DNA from: Neolentinus lepideus HHB14362 ss-1
Lineage: Eukaryota; Basidiomycota; Agaricomycetes; Gloeophyllales; Gloeophyllaceae
Length of the DNA stretch: 64,000 nt
NCBI GenBank assembly: GCA_001632425.1
Contig: KV425559.1
Coordinates: forward strand, 355,609 to 419,608
Direction of reading: 5' to 3'
A model generated the notes under the pieces. The model was not told the DNA's origin and did not search any database. It saw only the letters and a list, made by a program, of their open reading frames with translations. Both the position numbers and the translations under genes were made by a program. How positions within the stretch are numbered: position 1 is the stretch's first letter; each line of letters begins with the position of its first letter. Shown here piece after piece: positions 24,835 to 37,339 of this stretch.

Positions 24835-25176
24835 ATGGACCAGTCTGAAAACCAGCAGCAGGACCCTGCCCTCGCCCAGTCCACCCAAACCAACCAGGGA
24901 AATGGCGACATGCTTGACAAGGGCGTCGATTACCTCGAGAAAGAGGGCGGGCACGAGCAGGTGAGCGTGCAATGTGCGTCAGTCGGTTAAATGGCATCAT
25001 GACCTGGGAATTCAGAGCCATTCCACGACTGAGAAGATCAGCGACGGTATGCGCAAGGGTTTCACAAAGATGACCGGTACGTGCCACATACATTCTGTTC
25101 GATGACAGTAGTATCGTGTAGCTGATGAATCGCTTCAGGCAAGAACGTCCCGATCCAGGACAAGGAATACAATTAG
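24835..25176 (+). CDS. Small conserved fungal protein, 74 residues
   Basis: Three exons (24835-24960, 25016-25076, 25139-25176) joined by two clean GT..AG introns give a 74-residue acidic, hydrophilic protein. It starts with a Gln-rich segment, has MLDKGVDYLEKEGGHEQ in the middle, then TTEKISDGMRKGFTKMTGK, and ends in VPIQDKEYN. There is no signal peptide, membrane helix or cysteine. The composition (charged, Gly/Lys/Gln) suggests a disordered or helical stress-type protein. I have the impression of similar small basidiomycete proteins of unknown role, but assign no function. It is easily missed by annotation because each exon is short. Confidence 0.7.
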
Positions 25177-25554
25177 ATGATTGATGACCGCAGATGGACT
25201 ACCACCATTGTATTATTGTTAGGATATATGACTGACTTTGTAATATCATCAGTCTCGGACGAAACATCATTTTAACGACGTACGTGACTATGTGAGGGAG
25301 GGAAAGAGTCGCTTCCATCTCAACATAATGGGATGATGCCTTGACAGCTTTGGCTTCCTGCGCCCAGTTTCTAGACAGTATTCTCGACAATGAATGGTGG
25401 AGTCAGCTCAGAGCCTCTTTCACGTGACCAGTAGCCGAGTAAGTAGGACGTGGATAGTGCAGCGAAAAGGCTGCGAGGCCCCAGTATGCATATATCATAC
25501 AGTACTTACAACGTAGAAACCAAACCGAGACCAAACCGAGACCAACTGAATCGT

Positions 25555-27319
25555 CTATACCGGCTTAACCTCTTCTGTATGCGTCTCTTCCTCTTCTCTG
25601 CCTGTTGTCCCCGATCTTCCCGACATGTCGTCCATAGGCCACTCCATCCTCGTCAATTCCTCCGGCCTTGTGAAGCCAAAGCTCTTACCATCGGGGCTTG
25701 ACATGTCGGAACCCTCGAAATCTTGGACGACGGTGAGCCCCCACCGCCGCCAGGACTTTTGCTCCTTGATCGATTGCACCTTCGTGCTGAAGCGGTCGGT
25801 GGAGGTTTCCGGCATGCGATCTAGTGCGGTAGAGCGCAGGTCGAGGAGAAAGCGGGAGGTGAGGATCGAGGAGATAAGGAGGGTGTAGTTGTTTAGCGCT
25901 TGGCTGTAGACGCCCTAGACATTGGAAAGGGGATGAACGGGCGCCGATGTAGATAGAATAACGATAGACAAACTTGAGGTTCCTGGAAATTAGAGCTTGT
26001 ATCAGTACAGATTATGAGATGCTGCGATGCTTACAGCATAGAGGATTATAGAGCTGACTTGAATTACTGTCATGACACTAGCAAAGATGAATCTTGCATG
26101 AATAGAAATGGGGCCGCAGCAACGTACTTGAAATAGACGGCACCTGTCAATAGAACATTTGAGCTGAATTAGCCTACGTACATCATTGGCAGTAAAATGC
26201 ACGCGCCAGATCGCATGATAAAGCCAGCCATGCTTTGCCTCGTGAGGCGCTGGAGGCCGCCTGCCTCCCGAACAACTTTGTAAAGCCTATAGGAAATGAT
26301 GACCGTTGCGAGAACGTCGAACACGACGAGGAAAACGAAGGTGAGGAGGGTCGCTGTCGAATGACATGTTTGTAAATGTGTTATGAGTGCTTAATGATTA
26401 CGTACCGCTGGAAACAAGGTTGAGTTTAATGACATTAACTTTAGGCTCGACAAAAGCGAAAAGTAATCTAACTATACTGTCTGAGTGGGACTTACATTGG
26501 ATATGCTGACTGGGTGCATGACGTATCTGCTACTTGGAGCTAAGTGGAAGTTAACGTCCGACAGACTGAATAGTTGGGTTTGACATCGCTGGGCTCACAA
26601 TGTCGAATACAATCACGGCGATTCCAGCTAGCGTTAGAAGAAAGACAAGGGTGTAACTCTTCGCCATCGTGACGGCATATACCCGGAGCACAAATGAAGC
26701 TTGGCCAGGAGATTAACAGTAGCTTACTCGATAGAATTGTGATAGCGGCGACTTACCCACGATGGCGATTCGCGTCGGAACAAGAGCGATAGCCCAAGTT
26801 GACCGGTAAATAGCTGTACAGCTACGATGAATTGAGCATTGGTCGCAAGCTGGTATTCATCAAATTCTGAGCATACGCACTAGTACGCGCTAGTGAGTGC
26901 GTGCTATCGACAAGCTTCAACTGATACCGAGCTCACCTGCGGTATCGTGGGGGTATAAAATACTTCGAATATTGTGAACGGGACTAATGGATAACGAGAC
27001 ATATAATACAGCATGCTGTACATGCGGAACTTGGCGTCCCACACTAGCTGCTTTTCTCGACCGAGGTTCAGGACGATGTCATAAGTCATAAGCGCTGAAT
27101 AAGAATATAACATGATTAAAGTTTCGCCAACGTTCAAATCGAAGGCACCCAGCGTACCCAGCCTCGAGAAGTTGGCGTATCTGTTGACCTGGCTGTCAAG
27201 ATAAAATGAATGATCAAGATCGGTGTCAGTTGGACACGAATTCCATATGTAGGTTGTAGTGCTCACGCCTTCCTCGCTTCATGGATGGCCTCTAGGACTG
27301 CGGCGAAGTCGCTAGACAT
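25555..27319 (-). CDS. DUF6533 seven-helix membrane protein
   Basis: Agaricomycete-expanded integral membrane family of unknown, possibly receptor-like function. Start ATG at 27319, with exon 1 at 27267-27319 (SSDFAAVLEAIHEARKA) and exon 2 at 26937-27192. Exon 2 carries the diagnostic segment: VNRYANFSRLG, then ALMTYDIVLNLGREKQLVW and LYYMSRYPLVPF. Later minus-strand exons hold further helices. About 26698-26600 has VLRVYAVTMAKSY and TLVFLLTLAGIAVIVFDI. About 26345-26180 has FVFLVVFDVLATVIISYRLYK followed by REAGGLQRLTRQSMAGF. A short exon around 26150-26130 and a helix near 26090-26010 follow. The last exon, 25555-25914, starts GVYSQALNNYTLLISSIL and has a charged cytoplasmic tail. The middle exon borders were not fixed. 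Confidence 0.78.
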
Positions 27320-28474
27320 TGGATTGGAAGGACATGAAGGGCGGGGGATTGTAGGAGAACGCAACAGAGAGGGTGTCGTCCCAGAGTGTGACTTGGATCT
27401 CGTAGATAGATGTGGATCCGAAAACTAGGTCGAAACACAGAAACTTAGAACCCCACAAGGTATGCAGAGTCTGATAACTCAATTTAGGTCGTGTATGATT
27501 AAATTTAGAACGGTTTCGCTGTGCGCCTCCGTGATTCGGTTGTCGGACTCTTACATAAATTCACGATACCCTCTGATGATCTGAAGACTACGTACAGTAA
27601 ATCCTTATAGATGCCAGTGCTCACAACAGAAACGTGACGGCCGCCAATGCATAATGCATAATATGTACTGACTGGGCGGATGTAGGCATGCGAAATCATA
27701 AAACCCATGTGGAGTCGACTCTTGAGAGCTCTCGTCCCAAGGGCTGACTGAGAGGTGGCTTCTCATCCAGAATACGGTCATAGAATCAGATTGCAGCAAA
27801 CAAGGTTCAGAGTTTGAGGCCCTAGCAAGATCTATCATATAGGACGCAGATCATAAATAATAGTGTTTCATTTTATAGACAGACAACTCAGATCAGCAAG
27901 GACGACATGCTAAGACTGAGGACAATAGCATACCAGCTGCAATCCTTGCTCCTACACAGTACCAGAAGAGCATCCTGATTTGGCAGTCGCTATGAGTGAG
28001 AATTTGTTTTCCTGGCCCTCGTGGTATTCGTAGAACTCACCAAAATAAAATTGCCCACTCATCGCGAGAACGATGGGGCTAACCCGGGGTTTTGCAGGGA
28101 ATCGCATCGACGTATTCATCCTCATTCACTACGAGATATGTAAATGTTCTGGGCGGCATCGTGTTTTCTCTCGCGCCACAAAATCCGGCCTGGTTTCACC
28201 CTATTTCAGTTCCAGCTGAGGCGGTGGCGCGGTGTAGTAACCATTGTAACGCTTTTCTCAGTGTGACGCCCTCGTGAGCGCAACAGAAGATGGCATTGAT
28301 CGCTTACAGACTTGTAAAGAATAATAGCATCACTTTCAATTCCTTTCGATACTCGTGTCAACCGGCCTCACAGGGGACAAGCCAAAGCGCTGGCATTCAG
28401 AAAATCGGGTTCCAGTGGGGCTCAAGCAGTGGCGATGTAGGTAGGAGAGAAAGCAAATATGCCAAATCGGAAAC
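27320..28474. other. Intergenic, no gene recognised
   Basis: About 1.15 kb upstream of the DUF6533 gene. Short open frames occur on both strands without family motifs. It leads into the repeat at 28475 that borders the helicase relic. Confidence 0.35.
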
Positions 28475-28523
28475 TCGAGAAGTGCCGGCTGCCGCCGGGC
28501 GGAGACCTTGCAACCTGGCAGTA
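28475..28523. repeat. Left copy of a 49-base direct repeat with a CCGGC hairpin
   Basis: Shares with 30250-30298 the pattern CTC.AGAAG..CCGGCTGCCGCCGGG....ACCTTGC.ACCTGG. The core at 28485-28498 folds as CCGGC-TGCC-GCCGG. The two copies flank the helicase relic, so they may belong to the same transposon family. Confidence 0.6.
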
Positions 28524-28639
28524 TTTGGTACTCATGATGATTGGTTCAGTCTCAGCAGCCACAGGAAATATCTATATGTATCATTCTTTGTATGGTTTAT
28601 GACAATAGCCATATTGTAAAGAGAAAATCTAATTTATGT

Positions 28640-30060
28640 CTTTCCGGGCAGTCTGCATTCTTATGTCAGTGAGACATTTGGAGTGACATGAAGGGGTGCC
28701 ACATACCACAGTCATTCTCTGCCTTTTCTTGGGACTGTGGGACAGTCCTTTGAGGAGGCATTTGTTGCTGTTTGCTGGTGGTGGTGGCAGAGGAGCTAAA
28801 ATGTATGCTGTTGTGGATGAATTCTCAATGCAAGCTTGTGATTTGTTTGCTAAGTGGGGGAGGAACATCAGTGTCACCCACAGAGATGCTGGAATTCTCA
28901 CAGATGAACCATTCAGCAGCCTAAATGTGATCTTGTGCAAGGATCTACATCAGTTTCCTCCCATTTCTCATAAAGCCAGTGCAGCATTGTATTATCTTTG
29001 TGATGCAGTTGTGGGCAACACTGAGGATGAATGAGCTGGGTGACTCTTGTATGAATCATTCAGAATGGTGGTTATTTTGCAGAAGCAGGTGTGGGTGACT
29101 GACCTGGACTGGCTCAATTTTCTCTGTCACTTGCGGTTCAGGCAGGTGGAGGAGCATCATATAGAAATGTTGCAGTGACTTGTTATTAGTCATACAGACT
29201 GCCCACCAACCAACTTTTCTTTGCCATCCTGGTCACACCACATCACAGAGTTCATGAACAATGGAATGAGGTGGCAGTCTGACAGCACTGCCAGCAGGCA
29301 GGAGTGCAGTTGTTTATATGTCGGGCAGAGGACCATACTCAAAATTGGCCTCTGACTTTGCAGGAACATGTGGAGGTTGTGCTGTACTTCTGAAAACAGT
29401 GTAGGGTGAAAACAGAAGCATCTACCGGAGAAAGTCATGCTTGCAGTTGGCATGGAAGTTATGGTTACGAGCAACTTGGTGATGGACCTCAATATAGCCA
29501 ATGGATCTCGGGGAGAGATTGTAAAGATTGTGCTGGATACTGATGAACTAGTCCATTGACAGAGGGACCAGTCATTTATTTGCAACATCTGCTGGTGTAT
29601 GTTCTTGTGTGTGTAGACTGGACATGTATGCCACAACTCCCCAGTCTGGAGGAATATGTGGTTCCTATCGAGCCAAAGTGAGAAACATTCAGTGTGCCGA
29701 TGGCTGGTGGTGCAGACAGCAGAACAGTAAAGTGTACAGTTCATTGGTGCCAGTTTTGCATTACACCAGTGTATGCCTTCACGGACTACCGAGCGCAGGG
29801 TCAAATGATACCTTACAGCATTGCCGATATTGTCAAACCACATTCATGGAAGCTGAATTTGTGCAATTCATATGTATTGTTGGCTCATAGTCATGGACAG
29901 GACCATATTTGATTGCTCCAAGAATTCAAAGACAGTATCTTCAAGCAGAGACATGATCTATTTCTTTTAGCTGAAGATGACAGATTGTAGGAACTAGATC
30001 AGAAAATGAAGATTTGGTGGACAGAGATGCAGAGGCACCTAGGGCAAGAGAGCACCAGAT
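28640..30060 (+). mobile_element. PIF1-like (Helitron-type) helicase relic
   Basis: Degenerate coding sequence of a PIF1-type DNA helicase as carried by fungal Helitrons and related elements. In order on the plus strand: AKMYAVVDEFSMQ (Walker B DEFS), SSLNVILCKDLHQFPP, ALYY and then VVILQKQVWVTDLDWLNFL (28740-29130). Next comes a segment with CPPTNFS and ITEFMN (29190-29270), then LPEKVMLAVGMEVMVTSNL and LNIANGSRGEIVKIVLD (29420-29560), and EEYVVPIEPK, VYAFTDYRAQGQ and IPYSIADIVKPHS (29640-29850). Several in-frame stops and frame changes break it. The N-terminal Walker A region and the Rep/HUH part were not found. The interval 28651-29400 contains only two CpG dinucleotides by eye, so it has been heavily mutated from CpG to TpG/CpA. 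Confidence 0.8.
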
Positions 30061-30249
30061 GAGGTTCATATGTCACATGAGAAATTTAGGGCAAAGCTTT
30101 GTCAATAACATATACAAAGCGGCACCCGCATTTTTGCTCTTGATACGGAGTCATACGGACACGGGAAAGGACTACTGAACTTGGCACAAGTGTAAACAGA
30201 TACAAACAATGGCAGGAATCCCACGTGATATCTGGGGGTGGGAGAATAC

Positions 30250-30298
30250 TCAAGAAGCACCGGCTGCCGCCGGGTGTATACCTTGCGACCTGGTCTGA
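30250..30298. repeat. Right copy of the 49-base direct repeat with a CCGGC hairpin
   Basis: Second copy of the repeat at 28475-28523, with the hairpin core at 30260-30273. The 60-70 bases before it (TGTAAACA...CAATGGCAG...GTGGGAGAATAC) recur near 31300-31358, so this region holds at least two copies of one repeat family. Confidence 0.6.
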
Positions 30299-30916
30299 TT
30301 TTGTCACTGTAAGTTAAGGTGTTTATACTTACACAACTGTGCTGCGGGCACATCAATGTCGCTTTGATTAATCAACTTCCTCTACCCCGCGAAAGGCACA
30401 AGTAAATAAATGACTATGGGAGCACAACTGCTCCGACACTCAGAGTAGCCTGAGATTGCATTGAGAGGCATCATGCACAGACAATGCACTACAAGCAGGA
30501 AACTGGACATAAGCACAGACTAAAGATGAACGGAGGCAGTGACAGGCAAGTGCTCAAAATAGTGCTAGTGCTGGGAGGACAGCAGCGCGAGGTCGACAAA
30601 GGCCCTACCTACAGTTTTTTATTTAGTCCTCCCAGGTGAGCAAGGCACTCATCGATCACCGTCCCTTGATGATGTGAGGTGAGCGCCAATGGATACACCA
30701 AGCAGGGAGCTCGGGGTACACCATACTAACATGTGGAGCAGTACTTTAATGCTGCACAGTTGATGTGGCACTGGGCAGGATACACTGCATTAAGGCAGGG
30801 GCATGGAGTTGGTTAAACTCATGTAAACCTCTGCTTAAGCCCGATAAATGTGTAGGGCTATATGACGAAATGGCTATTCTCCCATTTGTGATATGCTCGA
30901 CTGCATCGGATTCGAA

Positions 30917-31120
30917 AGTGGTGAAGGGGTCAATGTCCCAGGAGCAAGCTGAACAAAGGAAACAGGTCAGTGAACCCGAAAATGAGAATGTGAACTTATG
31001 CTATGCTGCTGACTCAGATACGGTGAAGAGGTCAATGTAGCAGGGACCAGCTGGACCATAGAAGCAGGTCAGCAATGATTCAGTGAACCTGAGTGCGAGA
31101 ACTTATGTCTGGCAAAGAAT
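30917..31120. repeat. Imperfect tandem duplication, about 100-base unit
   Basis: The stretches from about 30917 and about 31019 share GGTGAAG.GGTCAATGT, CAGG..C.AGCTG, AGCAGGTCAG or ACAGGTCAG, CAGTGAACC and GAACTTATG in the same order. Both lie in the repeat-rich stretch between the helicase relic and LYS2 and are probably transposon debris. Confidence 0.55.
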
Positions 31121-31491
31121 ATACAGGGCTAGTCATCAGATGATGTCATCATGGCAAAACAGACATACAAATGCTAACAGGATCTAGGATATGTGTCTAA
31201 ATTAAAAGTGAAAGGGAGTGATTGTCCATTACATGCGTCGAATATGAGCGAAGTTGCGAGACAATGTTTCGGCCGACGATACTGAGCCACAGATGACAAA
31301 TATGTGTAAACAATGGCAGAAATTTTGGCTCGATATCCGGGAGTGGGAGAATACCTTGCTGGTCGCAAGGTAATTCACGTGTCGCAATCCGTTTCGGACA
31401 TATCGGACGGAATATCGATCACCCGAGCTCTTGATCTAACTTTTCAAAGTCACTAGCGAAACGCTTCAGGGCGTACCCCAGGCCGCCCAAA

Positions 31492-34400
31492 ATGTCTGGC
31501 CAAGAACGTCTACAACGCGTCGTGGCAAGACTACAAGACTTGCCATCCATCTCACTTCCGATCGATTATCCAAGGCCGTCTGGACCGCAAAAAGTTGTGG
31601 AGGCTGCTCATGTGGCTGAGCTCTCCGAATCAACATCCCGGAGTTTGCTAAAGCTTGCTCTGTATAGTGAAAGTGATGTTGAGGAAGACGAGGAGGAGAG
31701 TACCACTCAAAGACCTTCACCTTTCCATCTTCTTCTGGCAGCATTCAGTGTTCTGCTCCACCGGTACACTGGCGACACGGACCTGGTCATCGGATCGTCC
31801 TCTGCATCTTCTAGTGAATCTCTGGTGCTAAGGTTGTCCGTCGATCCAACTGATCCATTTTGGGCTGTCGTACAAAAAGTTCAGCAGGCTGAGAAGGAAG
31901 CCGAAGCGGACGTCTTGCCCTATGAGACGATCCTGCATGCCCTAGGCAGGGACAAGGAAGACAATGTCGAAGGATCTCGACCGCTCTTCCGAGTTCGGTT
32001 CTTCGACGAAACCGATGAGCCGAAGGAGAACTTCATTAGATCGACTAGTTTGACTTCTGACCTCACCGTCTTCATTACTCGGCCTCCGACGTCCAGCCAC
32101 GCGTCTATTGCCCCTCGTATCTCCCTTCGAATCCTATACAACTCGCTTCTGTTTTTCTCCCCGCGAATATCGTTCATCGTAGACCAGCTGTCGACCCTAC
32201 TTCGCAAGGTCGCCTCAAATCCTCTGTCACCGGTAGGCTCCGTGAGTCTACTTACTCCCGCTCAACGCGAAAAGCTGCCGAATCCCACGGTAGATCTCCA
32301 CTGGTGCGACTTCAAAGGCGCTATCACAGATGTCTTTTCTCGCAACGCGGTCCGGTGGCCAGACCGACCCTGTGTCATCCAAAGCTATCCACCCGTAGCC
32401 CTGGGTGAGCCGCAAGAAAAGCGAGTATACACATATGGCGCAATACGCCGAGCTTCCAATATTCTGGCGCACCATCTGCTTCAGTCGGGGATTCAGCGGG
32501 AAGAAGTCGTAATGGTGTACGCCTATCGAAGCGTCGAGCTCGTGGTGGCCGTGATGGCTGTCCTGAAAGCAGGCGCGACGTTCTCAGTAATTGGTGAGTT
32601 GGTGCAACCCTACCTGTAAGTGTTGAAATGTTCTAACAGTCATTCAACGCTAGACCCCGCCTACCCGCCTTCGAGACAGACGATATACTTGAAAGTCGCT
32701 CAGCCCCGCGGATTGGTTGTCCTCAAAGGCGCCGGTAAAATCAGCCGCACTGTCCGTGAATTCATGTCAAACGAATTACAAATCCGCGTGGAAGTCCCGG
32801 CTCTCGATTTGCTACCTAGCGGTGATATATCGGGCGGCCTCGGTTTCGAACAGGACGTCCTCAAGTCATATATTCGTCTCGGGGATGTCGATCCTGGTGT
32901 GGTCTTGGGTCCTGACAGTGTCGGTACCCTGTCTTTCACGAGTGGAAGTACGGGTATTCCCAAGGGTGTTAAGGGAAGGCACTACAGTTTGACACATTTC
33001 TTCCCGTGGATGGGTCAGCGGTTCGGGATTGGGGAGCATTCCAAGTTTACGATGTTGAGTGGTATTGCTCATGACCCAATTCAGCGAGATAGTAAGAATT
33101 CAGTACATCCATCAAATAATTTCCAGATGCTGACAAAGTGTAGTGTTCACGCCGTTGTTCTTCGGCGCCCAGCTGCATGTGCCAACAGCCGATGACATTG
33201 GTACTCCAGGTCGACTTGCCGAGTGGATGGCAGATAGCGAGGTGACTGTCACGCACCTGACCCCTGCTATGGGGCAACTCCTTTCTGCCCAAGCCACGCG
33301 TCAGATTCCGTCGTTACGTAGCGCCTTCTTCGTAGGAGATGTCTTGACCAAACGAGATTGCTCTCGTTTGCAAGTTCTGGCGAAGAACGTATGCATTATC
33401 AACATGTACGGCACGACTGAGACACAACGTGCAGTCTCCTACTTTGCTATCCCGAGTGTCACGGAGGATCCCACCTTCCTGGCCACCCAGAAGGATATCA
33501 TGCCTGCGGGTGAGGGTATGATCGACGTGCAGTTGCTTGTCGTCAACAGGAACGACAGGAACGTGCCATGCGCTATTGGAGAAGTAGGCGAGATCTATGT
33601 CCGGTCTGGTGGATTGGCTGAGGGCTACTCAGATCCTGAGGCTACCGCAGAGAAGTTCGTCATGAACTGGTTCTCCGAGTCTCAAGCACCCTGGCAAGAC
33701 ACCCTTTTGCACCCTCCTGGCGGCTCCCCAGGACCTGAGGCATCGCATTGGAAGGGCATTCGCGATCGCATGTATCGCTCCGGTGACCTTGGTCGCTATC
33801 TAACAAATGGAGTTGTGGAGTGCACTGGCCGTGCTGATGATCAAGTCAAGATTCGTGGATTTCGGATCGAGCTTGGCGAGATCGACACACATCTCAGCCA
33901 ACATCCACTTATCAGAGAGAATGTTACGCTTGTCAGGAGAGACAAAGACGAGGAGAAGATTCTTGTCAGCTACTTTGTGCCGTTGGATGTACCTGCTCTG
34001 GACGAGTTCGATAGCGGTGTTACTGACGCGGAGGGTGACAAAGGTCTAGTCAGGGGCATGCGGAGATACAGGAGGCTCATCAAGGATATCAGGGAGCACC
34101 TCAAGAAGAAGTTGCCAAGCTACAGCATCCCAAGCTGTAAGCTCCATCCCTTAACAACTGTGAGAGTAACGACTGTCCTCTGACTCCTTGAATTTCAGTG
34201 TTTGTTCCTCTGAAACGTATGCCACTGAACCCAAACGGCAAGATTGATAAGCCGGCACTTCCCTTCCCTGACACCGCTCACGCTGCGTCTGCGGATCGAC
34301 CTCAGGGTGAGAGCCAAAAGGCTGGAGCAACAGAGGAGGCGATCCAGGCAATTTGGGCGCAAATCCTGCCCAATGCACCGTCAACTGTCCCACTGGATGA

Positions 34401-36037
34401 AAGTTTCTTCGATCTGGGTGGGCACTCTATCCTAGCTACACGTCTTGTCTTCGAGATACGCAAGACTTTCGCCATCGATGCACCCTTAGGACTGGTGTTT
34501 GATAAGCCGACCATTGCTGAGCTCGCCTCCGAGGTCGATATCCTTCGTAACGCTGACCTCGGTCTTGCGGGAAAACCAGACGATTCTCGGGCTGCGAAGG
34601 CCAGTCCCAAGGCGGCCATCGTGTATGGTCATGACTATGATAAGTTGCGAGAGCAGCTACGACCATCATATCCCTCAGTGCCCTCGGATTTCGGCAGTCA
34701 TCCTTTGACTGTCTTCTTGACTGGTGCAACTGGCTTTCTTGGCGCTTTCATCCTGCGTGATCTATTGCAACGGAGTGAAAAGGTGAATAAGGTCATTTGT
34801 CTCGTGCGTGCCTCCTCCGTGGAGAAGGCACTCGAGCGGTTGCGGATTTCTGCTATTGACCGCGGCGTATGGGACGAAGAGTGGATTCGGGCAAACAGGC
34901 TTGAGGTTGTCACCGGTGATCTCGGTTTGGACCGCTTCGGCTTAGACGAGCAATCCTGGTGCAGGATCGCAGGTAAAGCTGATGTTATCCTGCACAATGG
35001 TGCTTTGGTAAGGAACCAGACCCCTAACAGTCAGGATAGCTGACTGAAATATGGATTTGCCAGGTGCACTGGGTATACCCGTACGACAAGTTGCGGTCAG
35101 CCAATGTAATATCGACTTTGACTGGTATGGAGCTAGCTGCAACGCAGAAGCCGAAGGCGTTTGCGTTCGTGTCGTCGACGTCGGCTATAGACACGGAACA
35201 TTATGTTCGTCTCTCGGACTCACTGTCCAGTCGTCCGGACGCTGGCGTTCCGGAGGGCGACAACCTTGACGGTGCTAGAGCATTGCTGAAGACCGGTTAT
35301 GGCCAAAGCAAATGGGTGTCGGAGAAACTACTATTCGAGGCCAGTCGGCGAGGTTTGGCATGCAGAATTGTTCGCCCTGGTTATGTCGTCGGAGATTCGA
35401 ACACAGCGGGTAAGTGTAACGGTAAAGCTATCACTGAAAGATATACGTCTCATAAATTTTCTTAGTGACAAACACCGATGACTTCATCTGGCGAATGGTG
35501 AAGGGATGTATACAACTAGGACTGATACCGGACATTAACAATACTGTCAATATGGTCCCGGTTGATCGAGTGGCGGCTTGTACAGCTCTTGCAGCGATCA
35601 GCGCGTGGGATCCACCCCTCTCTGTATTCCATGTTACCGCCCGACCACTCCCCACGTTCAACCAGATCTTGACATCTCTGGCTTACTATGGTTACTCCGT
35701 TCAGCAGTGCGAGTATCTGGTATGGCGGAGGCGACTGGAGCAGTATGTCATGGAAGTCCAAGACAATGCCTTATTCCCCTTGCTGCATTTCGTGCTAGAC
35801 GATCTGCCGACAAGTACGAAGGCCCCAGAGCTCAACGACTCAAATACTAGAGCCCTGTTGACGCACCATGGGGATTCTCCTAGCATGACCGTCTCGGAGG
35901 ATCTTATGGGGAAGTACTTAGCCTGGCTAGTAGCTGCCGAGTTCTTACCTTCGCCTACTGGCGCAGCCGCCCAAAAAACGCTACCTACATTAGTCAATGG
36001 TTTTGCGACCAAGGCCATCGGTCGTACTGGGTTGTAA
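31492..36037 (+). CDS. LYS2: L-2-aminoadipate reductase (lysine biosynthesis)
   Basis: NRPS-like enzyme that activates alpha-aminoadipate with ATP, tethers it to phosphopantetheine and reduces it with NADPH to the semialdehyde. Six exons: 31492-32593, 32654-33091, 33144-34136, 34199-35007, 35064-35409 and 35466-36037, giving 1419 residues, the usual length. A condensation-like N-terminus ([18 protein letters not shown]) is followed by the adenylation domain, with [17 protein letters not shown] near 460, YGTTETQ near 600, YRSGDLGRY and [14 protein letters not shown]. The carrier site is DLGGHSIL with Ser near 921, which needs PPTase activation. The reductase domain begins with [16 protein letters not shown] near 1019 and has the VVGDSNT segment. 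All junctions keep frame and the gene looks intact, so the organism should make lysine by the aminoadipate route. Confidence 0.96.
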
Positions 36038-37339
36038 TAGACGAAACGTCTGCATCCCGTATTTCTTGTGGCGCTGAACGTTGAGCCCCCGCCTCTCCGG
36101 CCCCGTGGCACACCTCTGGCATTGGGCAGCATCTTTAACATAGCATCAGTTACCAAGTTCTATGTGAACAAATGATATCGGCTGTCGCGCAGCATATGAC
36201 GGACCACGGCACCTGCTGATGTCCATGCTTTGTATCGTTTATAACGAGTATTCGAGATGCTTCCACAATAGTAGCCTGAGCTAGCTCCTTGGCGCCTCCG
36301 TGCTAATGTAGTGATCCGACGGGCGTCTGTTTATGACCATGCAATTGAATCAACTTATATCAAGCAACAAAAGCCAGAGGGCTCTGATATAAAACTGCGA
36401 TAAGGCAGCGCAGCTGCGTTCTTTTTGACCTTCAAAAGGCGACCCACGGGTACGAGCTTCTATGCCGGAACAGGCAGATCAGATAAAAGTCGGTGCAAGC
36501 TGTCGTGTCCACAGATAATGCGTGTTTATATGGCTCCGAGGTGGTAAATCGAGAACGTTTAAACGGCAAGAATGAGTTCGCGTGCCATTCGAAATGTATT
36601 TTCTCAGATTTTCTCGCTTACCGGCATCTGCCGATGCCACAGCAACAACTTCTCAACACAATATTATATGTATGTACAAGGCTTCGTGAATCAATACAAT
36701 TCCACTGATACCTTTACATACATATAGTGGTCAGCAGACAGGTTCTATAGTAATAATGGATTCCTCCAGTCTCTCCAGATGACTTGACTTGATGTGATAC
36801 AATTTGACATGCCGTGCTTCATGATCAGCTTTACGACTGACTCACTGTAATGCAGAAGCTCATCTACAACAGTAGTACTTGATGTTCAAGATGTGGAGTA
36901 CCTGCGAACCTGCGATCTTGTCGCAATCATATTTCAGCTGATTCCGGCTGCACAATGAATGACATGTCCGACAAGCACAGTCGGCGCTTCTCCAGTATTA
37001 GACGGCCCTCCGTGTATTCCTCCACTTACTGCTTGCTCCTTGTTCCCACGTTGTAACTAATCCAGCCTTAGCTTGGGTCACCTCAGCATGTTGTTGTAAA
37101 CTCACCCCTTACGTGAGCCCGCTGGATTCTCATGGCTTTGGTTAGTACCTAGACCTAGATAGCTAGACTGTCGGGACGTTACACTGTCAAGGACAACGGG
37201 ATAGCAGTTAAACGCAGTGCACTGTACACGGAAACAAATATGCTATCGAGATCAGACCCCTAAAAAGATATAATGCGGTTTTCAGTCTCGTCTGACGCCG
37301 GCACGAATACGGATACAAATCAGTCTAGAGCCTGGGAGC
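36038..37339. other. Intergenic between convergent LYS2 and KHDC4-like genes
   Basis: About 1.3 kb between two 3' ends. No open frame has recognised features and no RNA gene was seen. The composition is AT-richer than the neighbouring genes. Confidence 0.4.

Noticed and set aside
29190..29843. 217-codon minus-strand frame across the helicase relic
   Set aside because: It is the antisense of the degenerate plus-strand helicase sequence; the matching motifs are all on the plus strand.
31492..36037. A secondary-metabolite NRPS-like gene
   Set aside because: Domain order, length and the reductase end fit the primary-metabolism aminoadipate reductase, and no tailoring genes surround it.
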